A stretch of 8,822 bases of DNA from Burkholderiaceae bacterium (GTDB lineage: Bacteria; Pseudomonadota; Gammaproteobacteria; Burkholderiales; Burkholderiaceae): the NCBI GenBank assembly GCA_017998575.1, contig JAGOCV010000164.1, forward strand, positions 1 through 8,822, read 5' to 3'. This document shows positions 6,714 through 8,822 of this stretch, in pieces. The number at the start of each line of letters is the position of its first letter. Position 1 is the first letter of the stretch. The position numbers and the translations under genes were made by a program. Under the pieces are notes generated by a model. That model ran no database searches and was not told the origin of the DNA. It was given only the letters and a program-made list of their open reading frames with translations.

Positions 6714-8390
6714 TCACAGGTTCGATGCGGGCGCGGCGAGCGCCCCGGCGTGAAGGGGACGAAAGCGCACCCAGGCGCCTGCGGGCACCTGCCCGGCGCG
6801 GGCCAGGTGGTGCAGGGCCACGCTGGCGATCACCGGATAGCCGCCGGTGACCGGGTGGTCGGCCAGGAACAGCACGGGCTGCCCGCTGGGCGGCACCTGA
6901 ATCGATCCGCGACAGGTGCCCTCGCTCGGCAGTTCGCCGGCCACGGCACGCGCCATCGGCACGTCGCCTTCGAGCCGCAGGCCGACACGGTCGGACTGCG
7001 CGGTCACGCGCCAGCGCTGCCGGGCCAGACAGGCGAGCGCCTCGGGCGTGAACCAGTCGGCGCGCGGGCCGGGCACCACGTCGAGCACGACCTCTTCGCC
7101 AGGCGCGGCCAGCGGGGGTTCGGGCTCGGGCAATCCCACGGCGGCGCCAGGCGGCGCCGGGCGAACCCCGATCACGTCGCCGGCCGCCAGCGGCGCCGGG
7201 CCCAAGCGTGCAAGCGTGTCGGTGGCGGCGCTGCCCAACACGCTCTCGTGCACGAAGCCACCTCGCGCCGCCACGTAGCATCGCGTGCCCGCCACGGGCG
7301 CGCCCAGCGACAGCACGTCGCCGTCATCCAGCGCAATGGCCTGATGGCCGGCCGGTTGCAGCCGGCGCCCATCGGCCGACAGCAACCCGAGCGCGGCGCG
7401 CGCGCCGGTGACGGCCACGACGTTGGGACCCACGCTCTGCAACTGCAGGCCGCCGCCCGCACTCTCGATCGCGGCACAACGGCCATCGTTGCCCACCAGC
7501 CGGTTGGCCGCCGCCAGCGCGGCCGGATCGAGCGCGCCCGAGGCGCTCACGCCCTGCGCCGCCAGGCCCGGCCGGCCGTGGTCCTGGAAAGTGCTGAAGA
7601 GCCCCGGGGAGCGCACCAGCAACGCGGCCTGGCCCGCGCCCAGCGCATCGCGCGAGCGCGCGCCGCGCACGTAACCGCCCTCGCCCGCACTGGCGCTGGC
7701 CGCCGACGACGACGCCCGCACACGGTCGCCGGCATCGACGAAGCGCACCCGGTCGCCAGGCTGCAGCAGTGCCGGCGGGTCACGGGCGAGATCCCACAAG
7801 GTGGCATCGGTGCGCCCCACGAGCTGCCATCCGCCCGGGCTCGCGGCCGGATAGACCGCGCTGAAGCCACCGGCCAGCGCCACCGCGCCGGCCGGAATGC
7901 GCGTGCGCGGCACGGCGCGGCGTGGCACCGCGAGTCCTGCGTCGGCGGTGAGGTAGGCGAAACCCGGCGCGAACCCGGTGAAGGCCACCGCCCATTCCTG
8001 CGCTGTGTGGCGGCGCACCACCTCGGCGGCGTCGATGCCGAGCAGCCGTGCGACCTCGTTCAGGTCTTCGCCGTCGTAGCGCACCGCCATGTCGATCAGG
8101 CGGCCCGTGGGTGGACCCGCGGCGGCCAGATCGCGGCTGGCGAGGATCTGTGCGAGCCGCCCGAGGCTGCATTCCAGCGGACGCACGCGCACGAGCAGCG
8201 TGCGCGCCGCCGGCACCAGTTCGGTCACGCCCGGCACCGGGTCGCGCCGCAGCGAATCGAGCAGCGCCAGAACTTCGGCCTGCCCCGGCAGCTCGACCAT
8301 GAGCGCGTCGAGGTTGACGGGCAGCAGCCTCAGGGCGGGCGCCTGCCCGCGCGGCCGGGCTGCGGGGTCGTCGATGAGGACCGGCATCAT
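6714..8390 (-). CDS. pxpBC: Fused 5-oxoprolinase subunits B and C (KipI/AHS1 - KipA/AHS2)
   Basis: The 558-aa protein joins two subunits usually encoded by separate genes. Residues ~19-220 are the KipI/PxpB (AHS1) domain: [49 protein letters not shown] and [15 protein letters not shown]. Residues ~256-547 are the KipA/PxpC (AHS2) domain: [36 protein letters not shown], the [10 protein letters not shown] segment and [18 protein letters not shown] with [10 protein letters not shown]. The linker (~221-255) is rich in Ala, Ser and Gly. With PxpA this complex cleaves 5-oxo-L-proline to L-glutamate using ATP. The same two domains form the carboxyltransferase of urea carboxylase. The ATG overlaps the pxpA stop as ATGA (8390-8387). 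A second ATG follows at once (Met-Met), and there is no clear Shine-Dalgarno, so translation is probably coupled. Allophanate hydrolase labels for such proteins are historical. The fold call is firm, but the substrate is less so. Confidence 0.92.
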   Translation of the reverse strand: MMPVLIDDPAARPRGQAPALRLLPVNLDALMVELPGQAEVLALLDSLRRDPVPGVTELVPAARTLLVRVRPLECSLGRLAQILASRDLAAAGPPTGRLIDMAVRYDGEDLNEVARLLGIDAAEVVRRHTAQEWAVAFTGFAPGFAYLTADAGLAVPRRAVPRTRIPAGAVALAGGFSAVYPAASPGGWQLVGRTDATLWDLARDPPALLQPGDRVRFVDAGDRVRASSSAASASAGEGGYVRGARSRDALGAGQAALLVRSPGLFSTFQDHGRPGLAAQGVSASGALDPAALAAANRLVGNDGRCAAIESAGGGLQLQSVGPNVVAVTGARAALGLLSADGRRLQPAGHQAIALDDGDVLSLGAPVAGTRCYVAARGGFVHESVLGSAATDTLARLGPAPLAAGDVIGVRPAPPGAAVGLPEPEPPLAAPGEEVVLDVVPGPRADWFTPEALACLARQRWRVTAQSDRVGLRLEGDVPMARAVAGELPSEGTCRGSIQVPPSGQPVLFLADHPVTGGYPVIASVALHHLARAGQVPAGAWVRFRPLHAGALAAPASNL

Positions 8391-8822
8391 GCGCGCGCGC
8401 CAGGCGCGTCGGCGAAGGAAGCCACGGCAATGCCGGCGCGACCGAGTTCGGCGCGCACGGCGCGGGCAACCTCCACCGCGCCGGGCGTATCGCCATGCAC
8501 GCAGATCGAATCGGCCTGCACGCGCACGTCGGTGCCGTCGATGGCGGCCACCACGCCCTCGCGCGCCAGCCGGGCCATGCGCTGCGCGATGGCCTGGCCG
8601 TCGTGCAGCACGGCACCGGGCTGCTCCCGCGGCACCAGCGTGCCGGCGGCGGTGTAGGCCCGGTCGGCGAATGCCTCGGCCACGGCCCGCAGGCCGGCGT
8701 CGCGGGCCCAGGAAAGCAGCGGCGAGCCGGCCAGCCCCACCAGCGCGAGCCCGGGATCGACGGCGAGGATCGCCTCGATGACATCGGTGGCCTGGCGCCG
8801 GTCGTGCGCGATGGTGTTGTAG
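8387..8822 (-). CDS. pxpA: 5-oxoprolinase subunit A (LamB/YcsF family), C-terminal part
   Basis: The frame enters from the right edge and runs 144 complete codons to its TGA at 8389-8387. The family is clear from YNTIAHD near the edge, [39 protein letters not shown], and the strongly conserved [20 protein letters not shown]. PxpA proteins are usually about 250 residues, so roughly the first 100 residues lie outside the window. It is the catalytic partner of PxpB and PxpC in ATP-dependent 5-oxoproline hydrolysis, which recycles a product formed spontaneously from glutamine and glutathione. It is the upstream member of the minus-strand operon within the window and overlaps the pxpBC fusion by 4 bp. 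The window shows no promoter for this operon, which must lie beyond 8822. Confidence 0.93.
   Translation of the reverse strand, partial: YNTIAHDRRQATDVIEAILAVDPGLALVGLAGSPLLSWARDAGLRAVAEAFADRAYTAAGTLVPREQPGAVLHDGQAIAQRMARLAREGVVAAIDGTDVRVQADSICVHGDTPGAVEVARAVRAELGRAGIAVASFADAPGARA

Noticed and set aside
4984..7281. A 765-aa version of the biotin carboxylase starting at 7281
   Set aside because: The extra N-terminus is an out-of-frame reading of the AHS2 domain. The family start [11 protein letters not shown] is at 6711, directly after the pxpBC stop.
8391..8400. Alternating GC run just upstream of the pxpBC start
   Set aside because: Five GC dinucleotides encode part of the Ala/Arg-rich PxpA C-terminus. 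This is expected in DNA this GC-rich, and no separate role can be supported.
6504..8657. Plus-strand open frame of 717 codons opposite the pxpBC fusion
   Set aside because: It is antisense to a well-supported gene, with low-complexity Arg/His/Ala composition and no motifs. The frame at 5719-6753, opposite the carboxylase, is rejected for the same reason.

Overview
The window is very GC-rich, with GC-dominated third codon positions and long spurious antisense reading frames. The proteins resemble those of Betaproteobacteria, most likely Burkholderiales and probably Comamonadaceae (Variovorax, Hydrogenophaga or Acidovorax relatives). The family-level placement is inferred from protein style and gene order, not from a phylogenetic marker. 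There are no rRNA or tRNA genes, IS elements or CRISPR arrays, and both gene blocks look like intact chromosomal operons.

Left edge and control region (1-361): the first 38 codons of an unrecognised minus-strand gene, with a good ribosome binding site, run off the left end. A divergent intergenic stretch follows. It holds an imperfect 19-bp palindrome, an 8-codon micro-ORF with a good Shine-Dalgarno, and a helically phased GCAAAC direct repeat.

Plus-strand operon (362-4927): four genes packed almost without gaps. (1) An 877-aa fusion of a circularly permuted type 2 ATP-grasp domain with an Alpha-E domain. (2) A 312-aa transglutaminase-like cysteine peptidase, 12 nt downstream. (3) A RidA/YjgF-family protein, overlapping by ATGA. 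(4) A DsbB-type disulfide oxidase, reached through a 12-codon micro-ORF that overlaps both neighbours by ATGA. Genes 1 and 2 are the core of a widespread system predicted by comparative genomics to make and cleave amide-linked peptides. Its product is unknown to me. RidA and DsbB appear to be locally added passengers or accessories.

Convergent junction (4928-4983): a nested GC-rich stem structure separates the two operons and probably ends transcription from one or both sides.

Minus-strand operon (8822-4984, read right to left): the C-terminal part of pxpA (LamB/YcsF family), a pxpB-pxpC (KipI-KipA, AHS1-AHS2) fusion, and a biotin carboxylase carrying its own biotinyl domain. The first two are 5-oxoprolinase components, which convert 5-oxoproline to glutamate with ATP. 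The AHS1 and AHS2 domains are also the carboxyltransferase parts of urea carboxylase. The fusion and the BC-BCCP protein together therefore hold every domain type of a urea-carboxylase-like enzyme, split over two polypeptides and tied to PxpA. This is the most interesting hypothesis in the right half. The possible biotin-dependent amide/lactam chemistry is inferred and not established.
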